A DNA stretch of 56,120 bases from Planctomycetaceae bacterium (GCA_021298315.1 JAJTFC010000014.1:1-56120); one strand, 5' to 3'; shown: positions 1 through 8,553, counted from the stretch's first letter. A program made the numbers and translations. The notes: generated by a model not told the origin, from the sequence alone.

Positions 1-111
1 GATTTGGATCTGACTGGCAATGGCTTAAACCATCCGAACGATTTCGGGCACCGGCTTTATGCGCAAGCCATTTTGGAGAGTCTTAACCGATTGCCGGAGA
101 AAGCTCGGTAA
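1..111 (+). CDS. SGNH/GDSL hydrolase, C-terminal fragment (5' end outside window)
   Basis: Frame 1 is open from the window edge to a TAA at 109-111 and gives 36 residues. They contain NHPNDFGHRLYAQAIL, the usual C-terminal block of SGNH/GDSL esterases, in which the Asp/His pair of the catalytic triad sits in an H-P-N...GH context. Only this block is visible, so substrate, signal peptide and the N-terminal GDS motif cannot be judged. The family hydrolyses ester bonds, often on carbohydrates or lipids. Confidence 0.6.
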   Translation, partial: DLDLTGNGLNHPNDFGHRLYAQAILESLNRLPEKAR

Positions 112-184
112 TGCGTCGATGGATGGAAGAGCACGAATAGAACCTGTGGCAAGCATTCTCGGTCGTACTAACACGCTTCGATTA

Positions 185-218
185 CGAGCACGAGCACCGT
201 TTCACTGAGCACGAGCAC
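185..218. repeat. GAGCACGAGCAC paired repeat, copy 1
   Basis: Two direct copies of GAGCACGAGCAC flank the 9-base centre CGTTTCACT. A 33-base stretch is identical to 18169-18201, and a diverged copy lies at 48345-48375. It sits in the gap between the SGNH fragment and the 3' end of the Uma2 gene. Function unknown. Confidence 0.8.
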
Positions 219-264
219 GCAGTTAAAATCGTTTCGCGAAGGGGTTGAGCAGCGTAATAAGCTG

Positions 265-858
265 TTATTTATTTGCTGTCGATGAGTCTGCAAAAACAAC
301 CTTGTCGTACACCTCGTTGATTTCCAGTTGGCAATTGATCGATCCAAGGCAAACGGAGCTATCGAGTGTTTGGCAAGCAGACAGTGACCAAGATCCATCT
401 TCTTGGCGAGAGAAGCAATCGATGCTGTATCGGTCTTGGGCGATCAAGACGTAGTGACGTAGGCTAGGGATGGTGCGATAGTGTTCGAATTTCTTTCCAC
501 GGTCGTAAGCTTCGGTCGAATCCGAGAGGACTTCGACAATAGCGATTGGGTTCAAGAGGACTTCGCCATCCTTGGACTCTAGTTCTGGTTGACCGCACAC
601 GATCGAAAGGTCGGGGTAAGCGTATAAGCCGGTGGCTTTGACTCGCACCTTCAGGTCACTTGGATAGACCCTGCAAGGCTTTTTCTTGAGTTGTTGCCCA
701 AGTGTTTGAATGCAATTGCTTAGGATCAAATTGTGGTTCGCCGACGCTCCTGCCATAGCAAATGTTTCGCCTCGATAGTACTCGGATCGGTACTCGGCGG
801 TTCGCTCGCGATGGAGGTATTCTTCGGGTGTAAGGTACGTTTTTGGGACTGAAGACAT
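265..858 (-). CDS. Uma2 family (DUF820) PD-(D/E)XK nuclease-like protein
   Basis: The protein has 197 residues. Uma2 family features are the N-terminal LTPEEYLHRE and YRSEYYRGE blocks, the core YPDLSIVC, IAIVEVLSDSTEAYDRGKK, and a YVLI strand. The Asp of YPD and the Glu of VEVLS are the expected PD-(D/E)XK metal-binding acids. The family is abundant in cyanobacteria and planctomycetes and its biological role is unsettled; nuclease activity is a fold-based inference. The start at 858 is chosen because AGGAG lies 8 bases upstream; the frame extends upstream to 906 without a comparable site. It is divergent from the next gene. Confidence 0.85.
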   Translation of the reverse strand: MSSVPKTYLTPEEYLHRERTAEYRSEYYRGETFAMAGASANHNLILSNCIQTLGQQLKKKPCRVYPSDLKVRVKATGLYAYPDLSIVCGQPELESKDGEVLLNPIAIVEVLSDSTEAYDRGKKFEHYRTIPSLRHYVLIAQDRYSIDCFSRQEDGSWSLSACQTLDSSVCLGSINCQLEINEVYDKVVFADSSTANK

Positions 859-1015
859 CTGCAAAACTCCTGGGAATTCCTTCAGGCTAACGATATTTTC
901 GACCAAAACAAGGGTTTTTTTTCACTTCTCGATATACTCAGGGAAATCGGCCATGTAGGGACGGTTTTTTGCGTTTTTGGAGGCAGTTTGGAGGCGTTTA
1001 GGGAGGGTTTTTGTG

Positions 1016-2629
1016 ATGGAGAAGGAAACGGATTTGTGCACGGTGGTGGTTTTGGAATCTTCGCGAAGCTTGATCGCACAGCGGCTTGAGGAAGATTTGG
1101 CGCTGACGATCATGGGATTGATTTCCGATGACCCAGGGACTTGGGAGGAAGCCAAGAGTGTTTGGCCTCGATACCGAAGTCCAGCGGTTTGCGAGGCACC
1201 TGAGAGTTTGCCATTTGATGAGAGTTCGTTGACGGAGGTCATGGAGGTTTTGGCAGTCAGTGAGTCTTGGATGGTCATCGATTTTCAGACTAAGCGAATT
1301 CTCAGTGGAGGTAGTTTCGAGCCTGTTGGACGTGATGCTTCGCTGGCGATGACTCTCGACAAGAAGGGGCGTGACAAGTGTCCTTTGGTGATCCATATCC
1401 CACCTTGGTGGGAATTGCACGAAGGTGCATCGCTATTTAGCATCCATGAGCCACGGCAAGAGCCGATGAGCAAGCCGCGAGTCGATCGGGAGATACTCTA
1501 TGGCGCACCATTTTTAAGTTGTCTTGCAAGCCGTGTCCTTGATTTGCATGCGAGTGCGGAGTGGCCAGAGTCCGATGGAGACTTGGACGATTTTCATGGA
1601 CTGACACTTCGGGTTCATCGCGATTGGTTGATGACACCTCGCGAGGATTTGGGAGGGAGAATTCCCAGGGAGTTGCTCCATGGAGCCATCCATTGGAGTG
1701 ACCACGTCACCGAGGGTCAACAGAGGCGATTCCACGATGTTGGAAAGCTTATTGCGGTGCCAAAGGATTGGGCAGAGTACGACACAGCCCCGATGGGGAG
1801 TCAAGAGTTGTGCGTTTACTTTGATTATTGTCGCGATATGATCCGAGCAGCTTGGGGTTGGTGCCTCGAAAACGAAAACTTGATCTCAACTCTTGACCAT
1901 ACCCTGGCGGTTAAAGAGCTTCTCGATTTCTTGATTCGGTGCAATCAAGACTGGATGAGTGAGTCTTATGACGATGGGCCGTGTCCTAGATTTGTCATCG
2001 AGTGTGATCGCAGGCGCGTTCCTATCGGGGATGGAGTGGTCATCGAGGGAATGGACGAAGTCGCAAAATCAAGCCACATCATTGATTGCAATTGCCCGAT
2101 TTGTTTGATGATGGCCGAAGGTGCGTTTGGGCCTAGTTTCAGTCGTATCGATGGTCATCATTTGGAGCTCGACGAGGACTTTGCTTTCTCCATGGCTGAG
2201 ACCCTGGAGGACTGGGAATTGGAGCACCGGGAGTATGACGACTCGAGCGAAAGTGACGATGAAGAGGATTCGCCATTTCAAGATCCCCAAAACGACGAGG
2301 AACTGGTTTCTGTTTGGGGCCCGATGCGCAGCGATCTACCGATCCCTGGGGACGTTCAAGGGCATTTGAAGATGGCTTTTATGGTTGCAGATATCGTGTC
2401 TGTTTTGCAGTCTTACTCGAATCGAATCCTTGAAATCCAGTCGCTTAATTTGGCTTTTTCCGAGTATCGAAAGGCCGATGGGCGTCGTCTGAAGAAGGCC
2501 ACGAAGAAATTCAAGAGGCTGCTTGAGACACTTGCTAACCGGTACCCCGAGTTGGTCTCGAAGTCTGCGGATCTGCAGAGTCGCATCGACGAGTCTGCTA
2601 GAGTTTTGAGCATCGATGGTGACGAATGA
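1016..2629 (+). CDS. Hypothetical protein, 537 aa, acidic, with CxCxxC motif
   Basis: I do not recognise this family. The start is the ATG at 1016 because GGGAGG (1001-1006) lies 9 bases upstream; the frame is also open from a TTG at 977. There is no signal peptide or membrane segment, so it is probably cytoplasmic. Visible features are DCNCPIC near residue 360, a possible half metal site in the context MMAEGAFGPSF, an acidic run around residues 407-430, and a basic, probably helical C-terminus (RRLKKATKKFKRLL). The reading frame is long and clean, with planctomycete-like composition. Confidence 0.75.
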   Translation: MEKETDLCTVVVLESSRSLIAQRLEEDLALTIMGLISDDPGTWEEAKSVWPRYRSPAVCEAPESLPFDESSLTEVMEVLAVSESWMVIDFQTKRILSGGSFEPVGRDASLAMTLDKKGRDKCPLVIHIPPWWELHEGASLFSIHEPRQEPMSKPRVDREILYGAPFLSCLASRVLDLHASAEWPESDGDLDDFHGLTLRVHRDWLMTPREDLGGRIPRELLHGAIHWSDHVTEGQQRRFHDVGKLIAVPKDWAEYDTAPMGSQELCVYFDYCRDMIRAAWGWCLENENLISTLDHTLAVKELLDFLIRCNQDWMSESYDDGPCPRFVIECDRRRVPIGDGVVIEGMDEVAKSSHIIDCNCPICLMMAEGAFGPSFSRIDGHHLELDEDFAFSMAETLEDWELEHREYDDSSESDDEEDSPFQDPQNDEELVSVWGPMRSDLPIPGDVQGHLKMAFMVADIVSVLQSYSNRILEIQSLNLAFSEYRKADGRRLKKATKKFKRLLETLANRYPELVSKSADLQSRIDESARVLSIDGDE

Positions 2630-2637
2630 AATTGAGA

Positions 2638-3378
2638 CTAGACTTCTGAGTCGTCGACCAAACGCTTGAGTTCTTTTGGCAGGAAACCCCAGGTCTCTTG
2701 GTAGCTAGTTTCGAGCGGTAGGTTGATGTAGGCATGTCCTTTGAGAAAAAGGGGCATGACTGGAAGTTCCATACCGACTGCGATCGGTTCGATCCAGGCG
2801 GTTTTGGTGGGAGATGCTTGGTAGGATGCGCAAGTCAGTGGACGATTTGGCGGGAGTTGGAACGGCTCATCGTTGACCTGTTCCCAGATTAAGGCATGGA
2901 TGCCGTTGGGATCACGTGGACCCGGAGGGAACGGGTCGACGAGTAGCAGATTGATTCCGTCGTAGAAAAGATCGACGAGTTTGTCGACCATGGATCGTAT
3001 GGCGCTGATTGAGCTCTTGTTACCTGGAGAAATCAATTCGATGATCGCAAGGACATTGCCTGCACTGTGGCGCACGACGACCCGACTGGCCTTGAGCGAG
3101 TAACGCTCTATCTCGGCCTTCATCACGAGGCTAGTTGAGGGTTTGGTGGTCGGTTCTGCCAGGACTAAGGTGCTTTGTGCTATAGACTTGTCCGAGACGT
3201 CGAATCCCTTGAGGGCAACGACATCGGGTTCAGGCCCACCGATCACCTGTTCGGCCATGGCAAAGCATCCAGAAGGGAGCAATCCTGCGTTGAGTTGCCG
3301 CGATATCGATGCGATCCATTGCAGATGGAAATTGTGATAGGTACCGGATGGGACTTTGGACCAGTCATGCATAGGCAT
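2638..3378 (-). CDS. DUF4058 family protein
   Basis: The 246-residue protein starts with MPMHDWSKVPSGTYHNFH, the diagnostic opening of DUF4058, and contains IELISPGNKS and the LLVDPFPPGPRDPNG block typical of the family. DUF4058 is common in planctomycetes and cyanobacteria, often in many copies; no function is established. The start at 3378 is supported by AAAAGGAG 8 bases upstream; the frame extends to 3420 but the extra residues do not resemble the family. It ends 8 bases from the convergent 537-residue gene. No signal peptide is visible. Confidence 0.88.
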   Translation of the reverse strand: MPMHDWSKVPSGTYHNFHLQWIASISRQLNAGLLPSGCFAMAEQVIGGPEPDVVALKGFDVSDKSIAQSTLVLAEPTTKPSTSLVMKAEIERYSLKASRVVVRHSAGNVLAIIELISPGNKSSISAIRSMVDKLVDLFYDGINLLLVDPFPPGPRDPNGIHALIWEQVNDEPFQLPPNRPLTCASYQASPTKTAWIEPIAVGMELPVMPLFLKGHAYINLPLETSYQETWGFLPKELKRLVDDSEV

Positions 3379-3461
3379 TTTCGATGACTCCTTTTCAAGG
3401 TGTACGCTAGGTGCGTCCATTGTATCGAATCGAGCCTGTTTTGCGTTGCTTTTTTGAGGGT

Positions 3462-3484
3462 AGATGATTTCTCCGAAATCATCT
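3462..3484. repeat. Palindrome family 1, copy A
   Basis: The arms AGATGATTTC and GAAATCATCT form a perfect 10-bp inverted repeat around TCC. It lies between the 3' end of the M28 peptidase gene and the 5' end of the DUF4058 gene. It is a variant of the GTGATTTC-NNN-GAAATCAC element seen elsewhere in the window. Confidence 0.8.
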
Positions 3485-3537
3485 CTTAGCGTTAGAGTGT
3501 TAGCTGATTAGGTTTGGTGTTATTTGGAGTGCTGGCG

Positions 3538-3558
3538 GGTGATTTCGGAGAAATCACC
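3538..3558. repeat. Palindrome family 1, copy B, just past the M28 stop codon
   Basis: GGTGATTTC and GAAATCACC form a perfect 9-bp inverted repeat around GGA. It begins 5 bases beyond the stop codon of the minus-strand M28 peptidase gene. There is no T-run, so it is not a standard intrinsic terminator. The flank CACCGACACT recurs beside the copy at 22425. Confidence 0.85.
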
Positions 3559-3563
3559 GACAC

Positions 3564-5066
3564 TTACTTGGCGGGTTCCTCTTCTTTGGGGGCTGGGAAT
3601 GGGCCATGTTCTGCGGCAAGGTGGGAGGCTAGGAAGTAGAGTTTGGCAGCCGAAGCGATTTTTGCATAGTTGATCTTATCGGGTGTGTCGGTGGTGCGAT
3701 GGTAATCGGGATGGAAACCCCCGAAAAGAAAAGCGACCGAAGTTCCCTTCTTGAAAAAATTGAACTGGTCGCTTCGTCCAAACACACCTTCTTCGTCAAA
3801 CTCGAATTCAAAATTGATGGACTTATTGGCTTCGAGAATGATCGTATGAAGGGACTTGTCACCTTTTTCGCTTCCGACGAGGTGCAAGGAGCGGATGTTG
3901 TCGCTTGCCGGTTCGTTCGGTTTCTCTTCGTTGCGTCCCACCATATCGACGTTGAGCATGCAGATCATTTTTTCAAGCGGCAAGATCGGATTGTTGACGT
4001 AGTGTGCAGAGCCAACGAGGCCGATTTCCTCGGCTGCAAACCACATAAACAAGATGCTACGTTTTGGTTTCGTGGGATTGGCTGCGATGGCTTTTGCGAT
4101 GCTCAAAAGGGCCGTCGAGCCTGATCCGTTGTCATCGGCTCCTGCGAAATATTCAGCACCGCGAACACCGAGGTGATCCAGGTGGGCACCGATGACAATG
4201 TACTCGTCGCGGAGGGTTGGGTCTGAACCTTCTTGCCAAGCCAGTACGTTGGGTACTGCGATGGGTTCTTTTCGGATGCGGAGCTCTATTTTTAGGTCGA
4301 CATCGGTTTCGTGGACATCGATTGCATTTTCTTCTGGAATGGTTAACCATTCCTCGTTGCCTCCGACGCTAGCTAGGATCTGCTTGACGGCGTCTTTGTG
4401 AATACTTCCTCCGATCCCATTGGCGCGTTGACGGTTGTTTGGACGCTCCTGTTGTGGAGTTGAAGTCGGTGGGGTGTCGACGACGCGCAGGACGGCCGAG
4501 GCGCGTTTGCGGCTCAGACGAAACGCGTTGGCTGCCGCGGCTTTGTCATCAGCAACCAAGACGACGACTTTATTTTCGATATTCAAGTCATCGGCGATCT
4601 TGGCCCCTTCGCCGGCCATCTGAAGGAACACTACCTTGCCGGCGAATTCGGGCTGATCGTTGAAGCGATCCAAGCCGATGGTCTTGTCAAAACCGATTGC
4701 AAGATCATTTGGGCCGGTTAGTTTCGACTGAGCAGGATCGACGCTCATTCGGCTCATGGGGAGCATTTGGAAGTAGGTACCTGCATCCCCCATCGGTTTG
4801 AGTCCGAACTCGGCAAGTTTGCCTGAGACCCATGAGGCTGCTTTGACGTAACCTTCTTGGCCCGTTCCTCGGCCTTGGAAACCAGGTCCGGCCAAGATAT
4901 GGAGCCACTGCTCGCATTCCTGAGGGGTGATGGATTCGAATCCGGGGCGAAGGGCTTCAGGGGGGGCTACTGCCCCATCGTATTGGGCCTCGAGATTCGA
5001 CAAGTAAGATAGAGACAGGGTCAGTGCTAGAGTGGTTTGGGAGCACAGGCATCGGATGCGAGACAT
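3564..5066 (-). CDS. Secreted M28 family zinc metallopeptidase
   Basis: The 500-residue protein has an N-terminal signal peptide (SRIRCLCSQTTLALTLSLSYL). The C-terminal half is an M28 aminopeptidase domain with all expected zinc ligands: GAHLDHL (His295, Asp297), ADDNGSGS (Asp311/312), AAEEIGL (Glu346/347), NVDMVGRN (Asp374) and DYHRTTDTPDKI (His456). The insert between residues 120 and 260 looks like a PA-type domain. It probably cleaves peptides in the periplasm or outside. The start at 5066 is preferred over the frame's upstream limit at 5159 because it puts the signal peptide at the N-terminus; no clear Shine-Dalgarno supports either. Confidence 0.88.
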   Translation of the reverse strand: MSRIRCLCSQTTLALTLSLSYLSNLEAQYDGAVAPPEALRPGFESITPQECEQWLHILAGPGFQGRGTGQEGYVKAASWVSGKLAEFGLKPMGDAGTYFQMLPMSRMSVDPAQSKLTGPNDLAIGFDKTIGLDRFNDQPEFAGKVVFLQMAGEGAKIADDLNIENKVVVLVADDKAAAANAFRLSRKRASAVLRVVDTPPTSTPQQERPNNRQRANGIGGSIHKDAVKQILASVGGNEEWLTIPEENAIDVHETDVDLKIELRIRKEPIAVPNVLAWQEGSDPTLRDEYIVIGAHLDHLGVRGAEYFAGADDNGSGSTALLSIAKAIAANPTKPKRSILFMWFAAEEIGLVGSAHYVNNPILPLEKMICMLNVDMVGRNEEKPNEPASDNIRSLHLVGSEKGDKSLHTIILEANKSINFEFEFDEEGVFGRSDQFNFFKKGTSVAFLFGGFHPDYHRTTDTPDKINYAKIASAAKLYFLASHLAAEHGPFPAPKEEEPAK

Positions 5067-5205
5067 ACAGGATGAAGAACCTTGGTAAGGGTTGAGTTTG
5101 TTTGGAAGATGGTCAACCAAGATGGTCAAAGCAAGAGGATAGTTTGACCGAAGTTCCATGGCGAGTCTAGACTGGAGGTTAATTAGTATTGAAACGATTG
5201 ATCCA

Positions 5206-6150
5206 TCAGTCGATCAGTTTCGAATCGGCTAGCCATTCCTTGAGGCGCGTTGGCCATTGGGCAGCAGCACCGGTCGCTTGAGGGCGGTAGCCGAAACCAT
5301 GTCCGGCGTTTGAGTAGATATGCAGTTCGCATGGAACCGCAGCTTGTTTGTAATCCAGATAGAGTTTGGCCATACCCAGGGAGATATCGTCACGGTCTTT
5401 GGCACCAAGGGCGATAAAAGCTGGCGGCATGCCTTGGTGGACTTTGAAACGGTGGGAGCTACCAGGATAGATCAGGACTTGGAAGTCGGGACGCGAACTA
5501 GCTCGTTCGATTGGATCATCGCTATCGTTTTTGCCGGGATCGGATTCCATTGCGGCAAGTGCGGCCAATTCACCACCCGCAGAGAAGCCTAGGATACCTA
5601 TGCGGTCTGGTTTGATCTTCCACTGGGCGGATCGGCTTCGAACGGTTCGAATCGCGCGGCGGGTATCGGCCATGGCATGCTGATCGACGGTGTACTGGGA
5701 ACCTTCTTCTTTTGCGAGTCGATAGCGCAAAACAAAGGCAGCGATCCCCTGCTCTGCAAACCATTCGGCAAGCGAGTCACCTTCATGGCCCAGGCATAGC
5801 ATTCGGTGTCCACCGCCGGGTGCTATGATGACTGCTGTTCCTGTAGCCTTTTGGGGCTCGGGTAGATAGCTCGTGATCGATGGCGTATGGATGTTGGTAA
5901 CGTTGCAAGCACCGTTGTTGCGATCGATTTTCTCTGGTTCATTTTTTCGGTCTTGTGAGCCAGGAGCACCCTCGGGCCAGAGTTCGATCCGGGTAGGTTC
6001 ACCGGCCAAGAGGGATAGTGCGGGAGCAAGAAAGCAAAAAAGGTAGCAAGCAAGTAGCTTAGCAAGTAGCTTAGCAAGTAGCTTGTGGGACACGGAGATA
6101 TCCAAAGGTTGTATCTTCAATTTGTTCTTCCTCGTTGAAATTTGGTTCAT
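5206..6150 (-). CDS. Exported alpha/beta hydrolase, acetylxylan-esterase/BD-FAE-like
   Basis: The 314-residue protein has a hydrophobic N-terminal export region and an alpha/beta hydrolase domain: oxyanion block APGGGH (about residues 110-115), nucleophile elbow GFSAGG (Ser190), acid in GAKDRDD (about 252), and catalytic His in NAGHGF (His284). This resembles the carbohydrate esterases planctomycetes encode in large numbers; a sugar-ester substrate is inferred. The signal region contains LLAK repeated by a 12-bp DNA repeat at 6051-6084. It is followed by the M28 gene on the same strand (139 bases apart), so the two may be co-transcribed. Confidence 0.82.
   Translation of the reverse strand: MNQISTRKNKLKIQPLDISVSHKLLAKLLAKLLACYLFCFLAPALSLLAGEPTRIELWPEGAPGSQDRKNEPEKIDRNNGACNVTNIHTPSITSYLPEPQKATGTAVIIAPGGGHRMLCLGHEGDSLAEWFAEQGIAAFVLRYRLAKEEGSQYTVDQHAMADTRRAIRTVRSRSAQWKIKPDRIGILGFSAGGELAALAAMESDPGKNDSDDPIERASSRPDFQVLIYPGSSHRFKVHQGMPPAFIALGAKDRDDISLGMAKLYLDYKQAAVPCELHIYSNAGHGFGYRPQATGAAAQWPTRLKEWLADSKLID
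6051..6084. repeat. 12-bp tandem repeat inside a signal-peptide coding region
   Basis: The unit CAAGTAGCTTAG occurs 2.8 times (6051-6062, 6063-6074, 6075-6084). It keeps frame and encodes the repeated LLAK of the alpha/beta hydrolase signal region. Confidence 0.9.
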
Positions 6151-6248
6151 GGACGGCAGATTTTTTGGGAATAGGGAAAAGATAGACAGACAATTCCTAT
6201 GGCCAGAGAGCTATTTCATACTCCACAAATCATTTATATCTAAAATCT

Positions 6249-6282
6249 ACGTGAGCTTTGACCTTCGTTTCGAAGCTCACGT
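6249..6282. terminator. Candidate hairpin terminator between minus-strand transcription units
   Basis: ACGTGAGCTT and AAGCTCACGT form a perfect 10-bp stem with a 14-base loop. On the plus strand TTT follows directly; on the minus strand the stem is followed by an AT-rich stretch. It lies 65 bases past the stop of the DUF6924 gene and 99 bases before the start of the hydrolase gene, a sensible place for a terminator. The poly-T tract is weak. Confidence 0.45.
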
Positions 6283-6346
6283 TTTAAATCGCGTAGGTGG
6301 TATCGAGCTTGGCTTCTTTAGCAGTCTACTGCCCAGAAATCTTACT

Positions 6347-6781
6347 TCAGCTTGGAAGACCTCGAAAGATACCTTCGGAGTCTGTGTTGTTTGCGAAATC
6401 TTGGAAGTCCATGTTTCCAATCGACAGGTTGTTTTCGATACTCTGGATCGTCGATGGGATTGCCCGAAAAGTACGGATGTCAACGCTTCTTTCGGAATCT
6501 GATTCAAATCCAATGACCAAGATTGGATGCGTTTCGCTTTGAAGCGTTACGCTATCGACGACGAAAACAAAGCGAGGCTCATAAGATTCGGGCAACGCCT
6601 CGACCACCTTCTGGGGAGTTAGTTTTTGGTACTCTGGTCGAGCAAGGAACGAGACATTCGCGACAAATTCGATGCCGGAACCTGGCTCGAACTGCGGTGC
6701 AGAGATCAGTTTTTGGATTTTCGTCCATGTTGGGTTATCGGCTTCGACGCAGCCGATAACCAGAGGGTTGTTCTCGCTCAT
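6347..6781 (-). CDS. DUF6924 domain protein
   Basis: The 144-residue cytoplasmic protein ends with IQSIENNLSIGNMDFQDFAN and GIFRG, which I recognise as the conserved C-terminal block of DUF6924, a family best known from actinobacteria and without known function. The start is the second ATG of TAATGATG; the TAA is the stop of the upstream PEP-CTERM gene, and GAAGG just before it can serve as ribosome site, so the two are translationally coupled. No catalytic residues can be assigned. Confidence 0.72.
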   Translation of the reverse strand: MSENNPLVIGCVEADNPTWTKIQKLISAPQFEPGSGIEFVANVSFLARPEYQKLTPQKVVEALPESYEPRFVFVVDSVTLQSETHPILVIGFESDSERSVDIRTFRAIPSTIQSIENNLSIGNMDFQDFANNTDSEGIFRGLPS

Positions 6782-6783
6782 CA

Positions 6784-7605
6784 TTACCTTCGTGCACTTC
6801 GCCGTTTTTGTATGGCGATCATGAGCAAGCTCAGGCTGGCGATTGCACAACTCGATGGTTCTGGAACCGGAGTTGCAGTTAGAGTAACACCATCTCCAGA
6901 CGCGAGAGTCCCAGAGCCGAAGAGTCCTTCCATAAATATTCCATCCGAACCTGCCACCGATTGCGCAGGCCGCACTCCTTCGAAGTTCTCCAAGGACCTT
7001 GTACCGTGGAGGAATAGGTCCGCAAGGGACATTGGAAATCCACTTGCGCTGGTATCGAGAATGTACTGCGTTTCATTGTAGGGAGCGTAGCTAGTCCCGT
7101 TGTAGAGATTGAGCATGATGAACTGAAATCTTGCTCCCGCATTGAGGCTTTCCTGGGAAACGGTTAATGAGATTGTTAAGTGTTCGTTGTGAAAGGTATT
7201 TCCAGGCCCGGGACCCGCATCCACCGTCCGGATCATGGAGGTGGTATAATCGTAGGTAACATCCTTGGGGTCGTACCCCCCCTGGTTTCCGGGATAAGCA
7301 TAGATCTTAAAGCTCACGACCGCATCGGCAAATTCACCCAACGCAGTCACGCCACCGGGTCCATTGGGGAATACCCGATGGTCGGTGTCTACAATGGAGT
7401 CGTCTATGGTTAGGTCGAAGTAAAAGACATCGTGCTTGATGATACCCGGGATCGAGCTTGTGAAATTGATTGGGGCTCGTCCAACAAAGGATACCGCAGC
7501 CGCGTTGCTCCGTTGGTTACCAAGCAAAACGCACAGGCCGAACAGAAAGGCTGCGACGCCGGTTTTCGAGACACAAATGCCGCCGATACGAATAGCCCTA
7601 TTCAT
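6784..7605 (-). CDS. PEP-CTERM sorting domain protein
   Basis: The 273-residue protein has a signal peptide (FLFGLCVLLGNQRSNAAA) and a C-terminal tripartite sorting signal: VPEPSS, a hydrophobic stretch, and RRSARR. PEP-CTERM proteins are processed by exosortase and delivered to the cell surface or exopolysaccharide. The middle part is beta-rich (YFDLTIDDSIVDTDHRVFPN) and probably adhesive or structural; I recognise no catalytic domain. AAGGA lies about 7 bases before the ATG. Its stop overlaps the DUF6924 start. Confidence 0.88.
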   Translation of the reverse strand: MNRAIRIGGICVSKTGVAAFLFGLCVLLGNQRSNAAAVSFVGRAPINFTSSIPGIIKHDVFYFDLTIDDSIVDTDHRVFPNGPGGVTALGEFADAVVSFKIYAYPGNQGGYDPKDVTYDYTTSMIRTVDAGPGPGNTFHNEHLTISLTVSQESLNAGARFQFIMLNLYNGTSYAPYNETQYILDTSASGFPMSLADLFLHGTRSLENFEGVRPAQSVAGSDGIFMEGLFGSGTLASGDGVTLTATPVPEPSSCAIASLSLLMIAIQKRRSARR

Positions 7606-7707
7606 CCGATAATCCTTAATTGAGTGAACGATGTTAGGGCGAATTAGTCGATGGTAGCCGATGCTCAGATGATCGACAATACCCCGTGACGGGATAGAAT
7701 CAACCGC

Positions 7708-8319
7708 TCAGCCATCCGGGTCGTCGAGGATCGCTTGCAGTCTCTGAGCGAGTTCGGCGGGGAAGCGACTTGTTAAACTGGCATCGATGAGTCCTATTTG
7801 AATCATGTCCCGCAGGTGAGTTTTGTCTTTGTCTCGATAGCTATTGAGTTTCATTTCGACCAAGGCTTCGAATTCCACAATCTGCTTGTGACGTATTTCA
7901 ACCGATTGCTCGACACTTGGAGTGGGACTGGCATACTCCGGACGAACCTTGCGCTGAGCGATAAGGATACGCAAACCTTGACTGGGTTTGCCATCCGGAC
8001 CGTCGAGAAATACGACTGTGCCCATGACTTCGTCACGCACGAATCCGGCGGCTTGGAGGGCTTGGGTGGCTCGTGGAAGATCTTTCTCCTCCAATAGCAG
8101 GTCCACGTCGCGCGTATTCCTCACTGCGCCTTCGTCAATCGTAGCTACCCATGCAGCAACGGCGTTTCCACCGACGACCGCATAAGGAACCTGGGCCTGG
8201 CGTAGGGCATCACAAGCTCGATTCAAACGTTGCTGTACAAGCTCCACGGCGCGAAACATCCTTTCGAAAATATCGATGCCTTGTTCGCGTACCAAATCGA
8301 CAAGTTCTTGAGAGTCCAT
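7708..8319 (-). CDS. Nucleotidyltransferase-fold protein (AbiEii/MNT-like)
   Basis: The protein has 203 residues. YAVVGGNAVAAWV followed by RNTRDVDLLLEEKDL is the GG...DxD pattern of minimal or AbiEii-type nucleotidyltransferases: the glycines bind nucleotide, and the acids of DVD bind metal. A C-terminal helical part (FEALVEMKLNSYRDKDKTHLRDM) matches the usual substrate-side helices. Such proteins act as toxins, antibiotic modifiers or unknown enzymes. No obvious antitoxin partner is adjacent, so a toxin role is not supported. The start is either 8319 or 8337; neither has a clear ribosome site. Confidence 0.75.
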   Translation of the reverse strand: MDSQELVDLVREQGIDIFERMFRAVELVQQRLNRACDALRQAQVPYAVVGGNAVAAWVATIDEGAVRNTRDVDLLLEEKDLPRATQALQAAGFVRDEVMGTVVFLDGPDGKPSQGLRILIAQRKVRPEYASPTPSVEQSVEIRHKQIVEFEALVEMKLNSYRDKDKTHLRDMIQIGLIDASLTSRFPAELAQRLQAILDDPDG

Positions 8320-8553
8320 GCCTGCATTGTACGACATCTACGGTCGATTCTTCAAGGATATTCGTGGCTATGGGGATTGGTTTTGGGGGTGGCAATTGCA
8401 TGCTGGTGCTCAGTGAAGATGGGTTGGAAAATGCATTTGGCATTTGCGTCTGGGCCAAGTCTAGGCTGTTGGCATCGACTACAATCTCCATGCGGCGAGT
8501 CTTTACGACTGCATCGAGACGCGTATCCCCAACTCTGAACAATAGGAATTGAA

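Noticed and set aside
3699..4124. Plus-strand open frame of 141 residues
   Set aside because: It lies fully antisense to the M28 metallopeptidase catalytic domain.
7708..8319. AbiE-type toxin-antitoxin pair
   Set aside because: Only a nucleotidyltransferase-like protein is present; no AbiEi-type winged-helix antitoxin is adjacent.
8210..8542. Open frames on both strands between the nucleotidyltransferase and DUF1851 genes
   Set aside because: They overlap the nucleotidyltransferase 5' end, have unusual composition, and show no domain.
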